From: CAMPKL01 sp963817465
GTDB lineage: Bacteria > Acidobacteriota > Terriglobia > Bryobacterales > UBA6623
DNA: 64,000 nucleotides
Assembly (NCBI GenBank): GCA_963817465.1
Contig: CAWFOP010000022.1
Coordinates: 558,001-622,000 of the forward strand
Direction: 5' to 3'
The notes below the pieces were generated by a model. The model did not search any database. It was given only the letters and a program-made list of their open reading frames with translations, and was not told the origin of the DNA. How positions within the stretch are numbered: position 1 is the first letter of the stretch; each line of letters opens with the position of its first letter. The translations under genes were made by a program, and so were the position numbers. Below are positions 31,660-41,000 of this stretch, one piece after another.

Positions 31660-32352
31660 ATGGCGACGGCGGCCGGTTTGGTATGGGACGAGACACAAGA
31701 TGTCGACGAAGGCCGCGGTGTCGAGGAGCTCGAGATTCCTCGCGCGGCCCGGACGCATTTGACCTTTGACGCATTGACCTTTGACGCAACGGAGAAGCGC
31801 CAAAGAAGCCGGGAGCGGCTCGAGCCTGCAGGCGTACCGGTTGTGCGCGGGTTCCTCTACGACGGAGCGCGCTGCGGTCGGGCGGTGAGGGCCGGGCTCT
31901 CCCGGCGGGGCGCTTATCGCGGGCCTCTGCCGATGGAAGAACTGGGAGTGTTCCGCAAGCGGATCGGCAACCAAGGGTTGCGGCGGCGTTCGAGCGCGGA
32001 GGGGAAGTCCTCGTGGCGCACCGGCGTGGCCGTGGGGCTGGCGGCTCTGGTGATGGGCATAGTGATGTTCGGGCCGCGGGCCTGGTTGCGACAGTCCGGC
32101 TACCGCGTGGCCGAGATGATGGAGCAACGGCAGGAGCTGTCGGAGATTCAGTACCACTTGCGCGTCCGGCAGGCGCAGTTGAGCGATTTGAAGCGTGTTT
32201 CGGAGTTGGCGGCCGCGAAGGGACTCGAGGCGCCGCCGCCCGGGAACTACACGTGGCAGGACGTCAGCATTCCGGCCACGCCAAGCCAGAGCGATCTGGC
32301 GCGTACGTTTAAGGCGCCGCCGGATTTGGCCGATGCGCCGATTTTGGATTAA
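31660..32352 (+). CDS. ftsL: FtsL-like division protein with long N-terminal region
   Basis: A 230-aa bitopic protein in the ftsL position between rsmH and ftsI. A basic stretch (RKRIGNQGLRRRSS) precedes one transmembrane helix at about 121-138 (TGVAVGLAALVMGIVMFGP), then a leucine/glutamine-rich coiled coil (about 148-186) and a Pro-rich tail. FtsL joins FtsB and FtsQ to activate FtsWI septal synthesis. The N-terminal about 115 residues are much longer than in usual FtsL and include a tandem L-T-F-D-A repeat. A ribosome-binding GGAGG lies 11 nt before the ATG, but an internal start at Met92 (31933) is possible. Confidence 0.72.
   Translation: MATAAGLVWDETQDVDEGRGVEELEIPRAARTHLTFDALTFDATEKRQRSRERLEPAGVPVVRGFLYDGARCGRAVRAGLSRRGAYRGPLPMEELGVFRKRIGNQGLRRRSSAEGKSSWRTGVAVGLAALVMGIVMFGPRAWLRQSGYRVAEMMEQRQELSEIQYHLRVRQAQLSDLKRVSELAAAKGLEAPPPGNYTWQDVSIPATPSQSDLARTFKAPPDLADAPILD
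31759..31788 (+). repeat. 15-bp tandem duplication inside the FtsL-like gene
   Basis: TTGACCTTTGACGCA is repeated exactly at 31759-31773 and 31774-31788. The unit is in frame and encodes the doubled peptide LTFDA-LTFDA in the cytosolic N-terminal part. Confidence 0.9.
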
Positions 32353-32398
32353 CGGTTTTGCGGGCTAACGGACTGGTATTTCAGGGGGCGTCAGGACC

Positions 32399-34549
32399 AT
32401 GCAACGGGGTGTCCAAGGCGAACCGACCGCCGCGGCGAGAGCCGTCGGCGGCGCCGGAGTCCGCTCTTTTTTTTCTAGCCGCGGCTTTCGGCTCATCGTA
32501 GCCGGGCTCGCGTGCAGTCTCTGGCTGGGCGGAGTCATCTACCGGCTGTGGGACTTGCAGGTGCGTCAGGCGGAAGTGCTCGTCGGCCGCGCGCAGCGGC
32601 AGCACCAGGGCGAGATCACGATGCGCGCCACGCGCGGCGCGATCCTCGACCGTCACGGCGTTGAGCTGGCGTTGAGCACGCCGGTCGAATCGGTCGGCGT
32701 CTTCCCGAAAAAGGTCAGCGACCCGGAGTGGCTGGCGTCGATTCTGGCGAACGTGCTGGGCGAGCGTCCGGCCGACGTCGCCGAGAAGCTGACCGGCGAG
32801 CGCTTTCAGTGGCTGCGCCGCCAGGCGGACCCAGGCGTGAGCGAGCGGCTCAAGGAGCTCAACATCAAGGCGCTGCATTTCGAGAAGGAGAGCCGGCGCT
32901 ACTACCCGAAGGGCACGCTGGCGGCGCATGTGTTGGGCTTCGTCGGTGTGGATCACGAAGGCTTGGGCGGTCTCGAGCTGCAGTACCAGGACGCCTTGTC
33001 CGGTCGCGACGGCCTGCGGCTGGTGCACTACGACGCGCTGCGGCAGAGCTATGACACCTCGATCGTCGAGGCGCCGATTCCCGGAGCGGCTTTGCAGCTC
33101 ACGCTCGACGAAGGCATTCAGGGGTTGGCGGAAGAGAGCCTCGAGAAGGCGATCCATGAGACGAGGGCGCGCGCCGGAGCGATCGTCGTGATGGATCCGC
33201 AGAACGGAGACGTGCTGGCGCTGGCGAACTGGCCGACGTTCGACCCCAACAAACGGCCCAGCGGCGACGAGCAGCGCGACTACGCGATTTCGGCGCTGTA
33301 TGAGCCGGGCTCGACCTTCAAGATCGTCACGGTTTCAGCGGCGCTCGAGGAAGGCTTGACGACGCCCGACGAGCTCATTGACTGCCAGCACGGCACAATT
33401 TACATCGGCCGCCGCCGGATTCGCGATCACAAGGCCTATGACTTGCTGACCGTTTCCGACGTGCTGGCCCACTCGAGCAACGTGGGCGCGATCAAGCTGG
33501 GGCTGCGGCTGGGCGCGACCAACATGCATCGTTATGTGCGAGACGTATTTCACTTCGGCGAGCCGACCGGCATCGAGTTGCCGGGCGAGGCCGAGGGGAT
33601 GGTGCACCCGATCAAGCATTGGCGCGACGGCTCGGTGGCCTCGGTGTCGATGGGGCACGAAATTACGGTGACGCCGCTGCAGATGGCGCAGGCGGTTTCA
33701 ATCGTCGCCAACGGCGGCATGTTGGTGCGGCCGCGGCTGGTGGATGCGGTGGTGGACCCGTCCGGCCGCAAGCGCCTCCTCGCGCGCCCCGAGCCCAAGC
33801 GCGTCTTGAGCGCCGAGACGGCGGCGCGGCTGCGGGCCATGATGGAGCGCACGGTTTCAGAGGGCACCGGACGATTGGCGATTACGCCCGGTTATCGCGT
33901 GGGCGGCAAGACCGGCACGGCGCAAATGATCGACCCGGACACGCACGCGTATTCCCATCAAGAGTACATGGCGAGCTTCGCCGGGTTCGCGCCGGTAAAC
34001 AATCCATCGCTGACAGCGCTCATCGTGCTCGAAGCGCCGCACGGAGCTTACTACGGCGGACAAGTGGCGGCGCCCGTGTTTCGCCAGGTGGCGTCGCAAG
34101 CGCTGCGCCTGCGAGACGTGCCCGAGGATTTGCCGACCGGCGGACCGAGGCCGGTGGAGGATCTGCCGGCTGCCTTGCTTGCGGATCTGGCCGACTACGC
34201 TCGCGATCCGCTGCCGCCCGCGATCCCGCGTGGAGCGGACGGAGCGATCTTGGTGGCGGGAGCGAGCGGCCGCTCGTCCGACGGCGGTGAGGAGAAGATC
34301 GATCACCCGAAGTCCGAGCGCGGCGGCAAAGTGAATCTGCGCTTCACCGGGCTCGAGACGCCGGACTTGCGTGGCGCGACCTTGCGCGAGGCGCTAACCG
34401 AGGCGAGCCGTTTGGGGCTGCGCGTCGAGACGACGGGACAGGGAGTAGTGGTGAGGCAGCGGCCGACGCCGGGAGCGCCGGTCGAGAAGGGCGGGCTGAT
34501 CCGCTTGGAGTTAGGACGCATGGTCGCGGAGGTGCGCCCCACGCGATGA
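32399..34549 (+). CDS. ftsI: Septal peptidoglycan transpeptidase FtsI/PBP with PASTA domain
   Basis: A 716-aa class B penicillin-binding protein. One N-terminal transmembrane helix (about 30-50), then a pedestal domain with RGAILDRHGVELALSTPV, then the transpeptidase with SxxK at Ser305 (GSTFK), SxN at 359-361 (SSN) and KTG at 504-506 (GGKTGTAQ). The C-terminal about 75 residues (ETPDLRGATLREALTEASRL) form a PASTA domain, as in SpoVD/PBP2x-type enzymes. It cross-links septal peptidoglycan in the periplasm together with FtsW. The stop overlaps murE (ATGA). Confidence 0.95.
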   Translation: MQRGVQGEPTAAARAVGGAGVRSFFSSRGFRLIVAGLACSLWLGGVIYRLWDLQVRQAEVLVGRAQRQHQGEITMRATRGAILDRHGVELALSTPVESVGVFPKKVSDPEWLASILANVLGERPADVAEKLTGERFQWLRRQADPGVSERLKELNIKALHFEKESRRYYPKGTLAAHVLGFVGVDHEGLGGLELQYQDALSGRDGLRLVHYDALRQSYDTSIVEAPIPGAALQLTLDEGIQGLAEESLEKAIHETRARAGAIVVMDPQNGDVLALANWPTFDPNKRPSGDEQRDYAISALYEPGSTFKIVTVSAALEEGLTTPDELIDCQHGTIYIGRRRIRDHKAYDLLTVSDVLAHSSNVGAIKLGLRLGATNMHRYVRDVFHFGEPTGIELPGEAEGMVHPIKHWRDGSVASVSMGHEITVTPLQMAQAVSIVANGGMLVRPRLVDAVVDPSGRKRLLARPEPKRVLSAETAARLRAMMERTVSEGTGRLAITPGYRVGGKTGTAQMIDPDTHAYSHQEYMASFAGFAPVNNPSLTALIVLEAPHGAYYGGQVAAPVFRQVASQALRLRDVPEDLPTGGPRPVEDLPAALLADLADYARDPLPPAIPRGADGAILVAGASGRSSDGGEEKIDHPKSERGGKVNLRFTGLETPDLRGATLREALTEASRLGLRVETTGQGVVVRQRPTPGAPVEKGGLIRLELGRMVAEVRPTR

Positions 34550-36027
34550 CGCTCGATGTGCTGCTTGCCGCCTCGGAACCATTGAGCGACGTCCCTGCCC
34601 TGCCGGTGAGCGGTTTGGAGTTCGACTCGCGCAAGATCACCCCGGGAGAAGTGTTCTTCGCCTTTCCGGGCGAGCACGTCGACGGGCACGACTTTATTGA
34701 AAAAGCGCGCGCCGGCGGCGCATCCGCCGTGGTGAGCGAGCGCCCCCGCCCGGAAGGCGACACGAGACCCTGGGTGCAAGTGCGCCACGGCCGGCGCGCG
34801 CTGGCCGCCGCGGCCCTCGAATTTTACGGACATCCGGACCGGCGACTGCGGCTGGTCGGGGTGACCGGCACCAACGGCAAGACCACGACCGTCTACCTGA
34901 TTGACTCCATCCTGAGAGCGGCTGGCTTCACGACGGGCCGCTTCGGGACGATTGAACACCGGATCGGCGATGAGGCGGTGACGGCCGTGAATACGACGCC
35001 CGAGTCGCTCGATCTGGTCCGACTCCTGGTCCAGCTCGAGAAGGCGAACGGTTCGCACGCCGTGCTCGAGTCCTCCTCCCACGCCCTCGAGCTGGGCCGG
35101 GTTCATGGCTTTCGATTCGACACGGCGGTGTTCACGAATCTGAGCCAGGACCATCTGGACTTCCACGGCGACATGGAGGGTTATTTCGCGGCCAAGCGCA
35201 AGCTGTTCGAAGGCCTCGGAGACGGTCCCCCCCGAGTCGGCGTGATCAATGGCGACGATCCGTACGGCCGCCGGCTGCTCGAGCTCGGCGCCTTTCGCCC
35301 CATGTCGTATGCGATGACCGGTCCAGCGGACGTCCGCGCGATGCGAGTCGAGACCGACTTTGAAGGCCTGCGCATGAGCGTCGAGACGCCCAGCGGTCCG
35401 CTCGAGATTCGCTCGAGCATGACGGGGCGCTTCAACGCGGCGAACATCTTGGCCGCGGTCGGCGCGGGAGTTGGATTCGACCTCGACCTGGCGACGATCG
35501 CTCAAGGCGTTGAGGCGTTCCAGGCGGCGCCGGGGCGCTTCGAGACGATTCGCGAAGGCCAGCCTTTCGCCGTCGTCGTCGACTACGCGCACACCGACGA
35601 CGCGCTGAAGAATGTCTTGACGGCGGCGCGGGAGCTGCTGGCGGGCAAGGGGCGCGTGCTGACGGTTTTCGGTTGCGGCGGCGACCGCGACCGCAAGAAG
35701 CGGCCGTTGATGGGAGAGGCGGCTGGGCGGCTAAGCGACCGCGTAATTGTTACCTCGGACAATCCGCGCCATGAAGATCCGCTGCGCATCATCGCTGACG
35801 CAGAGGTCGGGCTGCAGCGCGTGGACGCGAACTACTCGCGCGAGCCGGATCGCCGAGCGGCGATTGCGAAAGTATTGTCTGAAGCATGTCCGGGCGACAT
35901 TGTCGTGATCGCCGGCAAGGGACATGAGCCCTATCAACAGGTAGGCGACGAGAAGCTGCCGTTCGACGATCGGGGAACGGCCCGTGAGTTGCTCAAACAA
36001 CTGTCCGGAGGTCGCCGGCCGCAGTGA
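34546..36027 (+). CDS. murE: UDP-MurNAc-tripeptide synthetase
   Basis: A 493-aa Mur ligase. The ATP loop GTNGKTTT is at 108-115, NTTPESLDL and SSSHALELGRV follow, and the substrate-determining DNPRHEDP motif is near 405-412, which in MurE indicates meso-diaminopimelate rather than lysine. It adds the third peptide residue in the cytoplasm. ATGA overlap with ftsI and GTGA overlap with murF place it firmly in the dcw operon. Confidence 0.96.
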   Translation: MTLDVLLAASEPLSDVPALPVSGLEFDSRKITPGEVFFAFPGEHVDGHDFIEKARAGGASAVVSERPRPEGDTRPWVQVRHGRRALAAAALEFYGHPDRRLRLVGVTGTNGKTTTVYLIDSILRAAGFTTGRFGTIEHRIGDEAVTAVNTTPESLDLVRLLVQLEKANGSHAVLESSSHALELGRVHGFRFDTAVFTNLSQDHLDFHGDMEGYFAAKRKLFEGLGDGPPRVGVINGDDPYGRRLLELGAFRPMSYAMTGPADVRAMRVETDFEGLRMSVETPSGPLEIRSSMTGRFNAANILAAVGAGVGFDLDLATIAQGVEAFQAAPGRFETIREGQPFAVVVDYAHTDDALKNVLTAARELLAGKGRVLTVFGCGGDRDRKKRPLMGEAAGRLSDRVIVTSDNPRHEDPLRIIADAEVGLQRVDANYSREPDRRAAIAKVLSEACPGDIVVIAGKGHEPYQQVGDEKLPFDDRGTARELLKQLSGGRRPQ

Positions 36028-37448
36028 ATTTGACGATGGAGCAAGTCGCGGGCGCGATCGACGCCGCGCCGCGCAGCAGGCCGTCGTCGAAAGTCGCGGG
36101 CTATTCGATCGACTCGCGCACGATCGGCGCGGGCGAGTTGTTTTTCGCGATTCGCGCCGAGCGCGACGGGCATGAGTTCGTCGCCGACGCGTTGAGCAAG
36201 GGCGCCGCGGCCGCTGTGGTCGCCGCTGACTGGACCGGGAACATCGATGAGCGGCGCCTGTTGCGGGTGGATGATCCTCAGGCGGCGCTCGGGCGGCTCG
36301 GAAACTTCGCGCGTCGCCGCTGGGGCGGGCGCGTGTTGGCGGTGACGGGCTCGAACGGCAAGACGACGACGAAAGAGATCTGCGCGGCGTGTCTGAGCGT
36401 CGGGTTCAAGACAGCGAAGACGGTCGGGAATCTGAACAACGAGCTGGGCGTGCCGTTGACGCTGTTGCGCATGGACGAGACCGCCGAGGTTGCGGTCGTC
36501 GAGATGGGTATGAACCACGCGGGCGAGATTCGGCGGCTGGCGCGGATCGCCGAGCCGAACGCCGGCGTGGTCACCAACGTGAGCTTCGCGCATGTGGGCG
36601 CTTTCGATTCGGTCGAAGGAGTCGCGGCGGCGAAGCGCGAGCTGATCGAAGAATTGAGCTCGGAAGGAACGGCGATTCTCAACGCGGACGACGCGCGCGT
36701 GGCCGGCTTCACGGCGGCGCACCAAGGGCCGTCGGTGACCTTTGGAGTCAGCAACGACGCTGACTTTCGCGCGCGTGATCTGCGCGCCGAGACTTCGGGC
36801 GGCCAGTCGTTCGAGTTGACGCGGAAGGGCCAGCCGGGCTTCAGGATTTCAACGCGGTTGGCAGGACGTCACAATGTGTCGAATGTGCTGGCCGGCGTGG
36901 CGGCGAGCTCGGTTTTTGGGATCTCAGCGGAGCGCCTGATCGCAGCGATCGCGGAGATCGAAGCCGGCGCGCGGCGCGGACGGACCCTGCGGCGCGGCGG
37001 CGTCGAGGTGATCGACGATTGCTATAACGCCAATCCGGCCGCGATGGAGGCGATGCTGGCCGAGTTGGCGTCGCGCAAGGCCGACCGGCGGGTCGCGGTA
37101 CTGGGGGAGATGCGCGAGTTGGGCGCGTTCTCCGAAGATCTGCACCGCAAAGTCGGAGCGGCCGTCTTACGCCTGGGCGTCGACCTGTTGGTCGCGGTCG
37201 GCGGCGATGCCCGCTTCATCGTAGAAGAGGCGACAGCTCGCGGTCTGGCGCCGGCGAACGCGTTGTTCTTCGTGGAGGCTCCGGCGGCGGGCGCGGCGCT
37301 GCGAGATCTGCTGACGGCGGGCGATGTCGTGCTGTTCAAGGGCTCGCGCGGCGTGGCGCTCGAACGGGCGCTGGAGCGCGCGCTGCCGGCCGAAGCCGAG
37401 CCACAGCCGGGCGAAAGCCAAGCTGCTCTGGCGGGGAGGAAGGGCTGA
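36024..37448 (+). CDS. murF: UDP-MurNAc-tripeptide:D-alanyl-D-alanine ligase
   Basis: A 474-aa Mur ligase with a GTG start overlapping murE. The ATP loop GSNGKTTTKE is near 109-118, with TVGNLNNELGVPLTLLRM, VEMGMNHAGEIRRLARIAEP and VIDDCYNANPAAMEAML, all typical of MurF. It attaches D-Ala-D-Ala to complete the pentapeptide. The C-terminal tail after LERALPAEAEPQ is a short variable extension. Confidence 0.96.
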   Translation: MNLTMEQVAGAIDAAPRSRPSSKVAGYSIDSRTIGAGELFFAIRAERDGHEFVADALSKGAAAAVVAADWTGNIDERRLLRVDDPQAALGRLGNFARRRWGGRVLAVTGSNGKTTTKEICAACLSVGFKTAKTVGNLNNELGVPLTLLRMDETAEVAVVEMGMNHAGEIRRLARIAEPNAGVVTNVSFAHVGAFDSVEGVAAAKRELIEELSSEGTAILNADDARVAGFTAAHQGPSVTFGVSNDADFRARDLRAETSGGQSFELTRKGQPGFRISTRLAGRHNVSNVLAGVAASSVFGISAERLIAAIAEIEAGARRGRTLRRGGVEVIDDCYNANPAAMEAMLAELASRKADRRVAVLGEMRELGAFSEDLHRKVGAAVLRLGVDLLVAVGGDARFIVEEATARGLAPANALFFVEAPAAGAALRDLLTAGDVVLFKGSRGVALERALERALPAEAEPQPGESQAALAGRKG

Positions 37449-37449
37449 A

Positions 37450-38583
37450 ATGCTCTACCACCTTTTCTACGAGCAGCTCTTCCCGATGTTCAGTCCCTTC
37501 CGGGTGTTCAGCTACATCACGGTGCGGACGGCGTTCGCCAGCTTGACGGCGCTAGCGTTGGGTTTGGCGCTGGGGCCCTGGCTGATCAGCAAGCTGCGCG
37601 AGTTTCAGATCGGACAGCACATTCGCGAAGACGGGCCGCAGTCGCATCTGGCCAAGGCCGGTACGCCGACGATGGGCGGGCTGCTGATCAACGTCTCGAT
37701 CGTCTTGCCGACCTTGCTTTGGGCCGACCTGCGGAACATCTATATCTGGATTGCGCTGTTTGCGCTGGTCGGCTTCGGCGCGATCGGGTTTCTCGACGAT
37801 CTAATGAAGATCCGCCGCGGACGGAATCTGGGGCTGACGGCGTGGACCAAGATGGGCCTGCAGATCTTGATGACGCTGGCGATCGGTTCGGCGCTGGCGT
37901 GGCTGTATCTGCATGGGCAATACGACCCTGCGCTGGTCGTGCCGTTTTTCAAGAGCGTGCGCCCGGATCTGGTTTTCGAGTCCATGTTGTCGACGCCGTG
38001 GACCTATCCGCTTGCGTTCTCGGCGTTCTTCTTCTTCCTATTCCTGGTGTTGGCGGGATCGTCGAACGCGGTGAATCTGACCGACGGCCTCGACGGGCTC
38101 GCCGGCGGGCTGACGGTGATTGCCGCGGGCGCGCTGACGGTACTTTGCTACGTGGCCGGTCACCGCGAGATCGCCACGTACCTCGACATCGCACGCGTGC
38201 CGCAGGCGGCCGAGCTGACGATCTTCTCGGGCTCGATGGTGGGCGCGACGCTGGCCTTTCTTTGGTACAACGCGCACCCGGCGGACATCTTCATGGGCGA
38301 CGTCGGGTCGTTGGCCCTGGGCGGCGGAATGGCGGCGCTGGCGATCTTGATCAAGCAAGAGATTCTGCTGCTGTTCGTGGCGGGCGTTTTCGTGGCCGAG
38401 GCGGCGAGCGTGATCTTGCAGGTCGGCAGCTTCAAGCTGCGCGGCAAGCGCATCTTTCGCATGGCGCCGCTGCACCACCACTTCGAGCAGTTGGGCTGGC
38501 CGGAGTCGAAGGTGATCGTCCGGTTTTGGATTGCGGGTTTGGTGTGGGCGCTGCTGGCGTTGAGCACGCTGAAGCTGAGATGA
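37450..38583 (+). CDS. mraY: Phospho-MurNAc-pentapeptide transferase
   Basis: A 377-aa polytopic enzyme that makes lipid I at the inner membrane. Start MLYHLFYEQLFPMFSPFRVF at 37450, one base after murF. Family blocks: KAGTPTMGGLLI, GFGAIGFLDDLMKIRRGRN (the catalytic DD), NLTDGLDGLAGGL, WYNAHPADIFMGDVGSLALGG and MAPLHHHFEQLGWPESKVIVRFW. Upstream in-frame sequence belongs to the murF coding region and is not part of this gene. Confidence 0.97.
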   Translation: MLYHLFYEQLFPMFSPFRVFSYITVRTAFASLTALALGLALGPWLISKLREFQIGQHIREDGPQSHLAKAGTPTMGGLLINVSIVLPTLLWADLRNIYIWIALFALVGFGAIGFLDDLMKIRRGRNLGLTAWTKMGLQILMTLAIGSALAWLYLHGQYDPALVVPFFKSVRPDLVFESMLSTPWTYPLAFSAFFFFLFLVLAGSSNAVNLTDGLDGLAGGLTVIAAGALTVLCYVAGHREIATYLDIARVPQAAELTIFSGSMVGATLAFLWYNAHPADIFMGDVGSLALGGGMAALAILIKQEILLLFVAGVFVAEAASVILQVGSFKLRGKRIFRMAPLHHHFEQLGWPESKVIVRFWIAGLVWALLALSTLKLR

Positions 38584-39917
38584 GCGGGTACGAAAACAAG
38601 CGGGTGCTGGTGGTCGGGCTGGGCGAGTCCGGCAAGGCCGCGGCGCGCTTTTTCGCGGCCCGCGGCGCGCGTGTCGTCCTCAATGACGCACGCCACGCTG
38701 ACGATTTGAAGGAGACGGTCGAGGAGTTGGGCGGCCTGGGGGTCGCCTTCGAGCTCGGCGGGCACCCCGAGGGGTTGTTCCGCGAGCAAGACCTGATCGT
38801 TCCTTCTCCTGGAGTTCCCTGGGATCTGCCTCTTCTCCAATCGGCTCGGAAGGAGGGAATTTCCGTCGCGGGGGAGCTGGAGGCGGCTTCCAGGGAGCTT
38901 TTGGGAAAGATCGTCGGCATCACGGGCGCCAACGGCAAGACGACGACGACGGCGCTGGTGGGCCATATCTTCGAGTGCGCCGGTATGACAGTGCAGGTGG
39001 GCGGCAACATCGGCAGGCCGGTGCTGAGCTTGGTCGACAGCTCGACGCCGGCGACGTGGAACGTGCTCGAGCTGTCGAGCTTTCAGCTCGAGGCGATGCA
39101 GTCGTTTCGCTGCAACGTGGCGGCGGTGCTCAATGTGACGCCCGATCATCTGGATCGGCATCACGACATGGCGACTTACGTCGCAGCCAAGGCTCGCATC
39201 CTCGCGCCGCAGCAGGCGGGCGACACGGCGGTGCTCAACTACGACAACGAGATCTGCCGCGGATATGCGTCGGCGGTGAAGGGGACGACGGTTTGGTTCA
39301 GCCGGACCCGCGCGCTGGACGAGGGCGTCTGGGTCGACGACGGCTGGATCGTGAGCGACGGACGCCGAATCGCGACGACGGACTTGCCGATTCGCGGCGC
39401 GCACAATCTGGAAAACGCGCTGGCCGCCGTCGCCGCGGCCGCGGCCGCGAAAGTCCCGGACGAGGCGATCGCCAAGGGCCTGTCGACGTTTCATCCCGTC
39501 GAGCATCGGCTCGAGCTCGTGCGCACGCTCGACGGCGTGGCCTATTACAACGACTCGAAGGCGACGAACGTCGATGCGGCGGTCAAGGCTGTCGAGTCGT
39601 TCGAGTCGGGGCTCTGGCTGATCTTGGGCGGCCGCGACAAGGGCAGCGACTACACGGCGCTGCTCGCGCCGATGAAGGGCCGCGTGAAGCGCGTGCTGCT
39701 GATCGGCGAGGCGGCGGAGCTGATCGCCGGTCAACTCGATCACCAGATCGATATGGAAGATTGCGGCACGCTCGAAGCCGCGGTCGAGCTGGCGCGCCGC
39801 GAGGCCGCACAAGCAGATACGGTGCTGCTGGCGCCGGCCTGCGCCAGCTTCGACCAGTTCGCTGACTACGGCCATCGCGGCCGCGAATTCAAACGCATCG
39901 TCGGGGAGTTGAGGTAG
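38580..39917 (+). CDS. murD: UDP-MurNAc-L-alanine:D-glutamate ligase
   Basis: A 445-aa Mur ligase, starting at the ATG overlapping mraY's stop (MSGYENKRVLVVGLGESGKA). The N-terminal UDP-binding Rossmann region precedes the ATP loop GITGANGKTTTT (114-123... about 113-124), then WNVLELSSFQLEAM and NVTPDHLDRHHDM. The C-terminal block YYNDSKATNVDAAVKAVESF with LILGGRDKGSDY is specific to MurD. It adds D-glutamate to UDP-MurNAc-L-Ala in the cytoplasm. Confidence 0.96.
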   Translation: MSGYENKRVLVVGLGESGKAAARFFAARGARVVLNDARHADDLKETVEELGGLGVAFELGGHPEGLFREQDLIVPSPGVPWDLPLLQSARKEGISVAGELEAASRELLGKIVGITGANGKTTTTALVGHIFECAGMTVQVGGNIGRPVLSLVDSSTPATWNVLELSSFQLEAMQSFRCNVAAVLNVTPDHLDRHHDMATYVAAKARILAPQQAGDTAVLNYDNEICRGYASAVKGTTVWFSRTRALDEGVWVDDGWIVSDGRRIATTDLPIRGAHNLENALAAVAAAAAAKVPDEAIAKGLSTFHPVEHRLELVRTLDGVAYYNDSKATNVDAAVKAVESFESGLWLILGGRDKGSDYTALLAPMKGRVKRVLLIGEAAELIAGQLDHQIDMEDCGTLEAAVELARREAAQADTVLLAPACASFDQFADYGHRGREFKRIVGELR

Positions 39918-39923
39918 GAGAAC

Positions 39924-41000
39924 ATGCCGCGCCAACTCGAACATGACCGCCTGCTGGCGACCGTTGTCTTGGGACTGACCTTCTTTGGGCTGCTGATGGT
40001 CTTCAGCGTGACCACGGCGGACATCGACGGCAGCCCGGTTCTGGTGATCAAGCAATTGGTCGCCGCGGCCGTGGGCCTGACGGCGATGCGGTATTTGATG
40101 TTTCACGACTACCGCGAATGGCGCAACCAGCGTACGGTGTTCATCTGCCTCGGGACGGCGGTGATCCTTTTGATCGTGGCGCTGCTGTTCGGGTCGGGCG
40201 CGAACACGAGCCGGTTCCTGCGTTTTGGGAAGGTGTCGCTGCAGCCGTCGGAGCTGGCCAAGCCGGCGCTGATCCTGTTCTTGGCCTACTTTCTCGAGAC
40301 GCGGCGGAAGAAAATCGGCGACTTGCGTTCGATCGGCGGGGCGTTTCTGGTGGTGGCGGTGCTGTCGGCGTTGATCTTGGCCGGCCGGGACCTCGGCACG
40401 GCGATAGCTCTGGCGCTGATCGCGGCGGCGATTTTGTGGGCGGCCGGGCTGCCGGTGCGCTACTTCGCCGCGGGCGCGGGAGCGTTGGTCGCCTTCGTGG
40501 GATTCGCCGTCTGGATCGATCCGTTTCGGATGCAGCGGTTGCTGACGTTCCTGAACCCGGAGGCCGATCCTCAGGGAGCAGGCTTCCAAATCATGCAGTC
40601 GAAGATCGCGGTCGGCAGCGGCGGGTGGCTGGGACAGGGCTTCATGTTGGGCCGCCAGAAGCTGCGCTTTCTGCCCGAGGCTCACACGGATTTCATCTTC
40701 GCCGTAATCGGCGAGGAGTTGGGTTTGATTGGCTGCACGCTGGTGGTGATCGCGTTCGGCGTTTTGATGTGGCGCGGCGTCTTGGCGGCGATGCGGGCGC
40801 AGGACGATTTCGGCTGCTATCTGGCGACCGGCGTCACGGCGATGATCGCGTCGCAGGCGATGATCAACCTCGGCGTCGTGTTGGCGTTGCTGCCGACGAA
40901 GGGAATGCCGCTGCCGTTCATCAGCTACGGCGGCACTTCGATGATGGTTTGTTTGGCTTCGGCGGGTCTATTGTTGAATGTCAGCCAGCGCGCACAGTAG
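39924..41000 (+). CDS. ftsW: Septal peptidoglycan glycosyltransferase FtsW (SEDS family)
   Basis: A 358-aa SEDS protein with about ten transmembrane helices. Signature blocks are RFGKVSLQPSELAKPALILF, AGRDLGTAIALALIAAAIL, VGSGGWLGQGFMLGRQKLRF, LPEAHTDFIFAVIGEELGLI (with the catalytic-region Asp) and TKGMPLPFISYGGTSMM. It polymerises lipid II at the septum together with FtsI. The 3' end overlaps murG by 23 nt. Confidence 0.95.
   Translation: MPRQLEHDRLLATVVLGLTFFGLLMVFSVTTADIDGSPVLVIKQLVAAAVGLTAMRYLMFHDYREWRNQRTVFICLGTAVILLIVALLFGSGANTSRFLRFGKVSLQPSELAKPALILFLAYFLETRRKKIGDLRSIGGAFLVVAVLSALILAGRDLGTAIALALIAAAILWAAGLPVRYFAAGAGALVAFVGFAVWIDPFRMQRLLTFLNPEADPQGAGFQIMQSKIAVGSGGWLGQGFMLGRQKLRFLPEAHTDFIFAVIGEELGLIGCTLVVIAFGVLMWRGVLAAMRAQDDFGCYLATGVTAMIASQAMINLGVVLALLPTKGMPLPFISYGGTSMMVCLASAGLLLNVSQRAQ

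Noticed and set aside
38160..40685. 841-codon open frame on the minus strand across mraY, murD and ftsW
   Set aside because: Antisense shadow of GC-rich codon usage; very rich in Arg, Gln and His with no domain, and lies fully opposite three essential genes.
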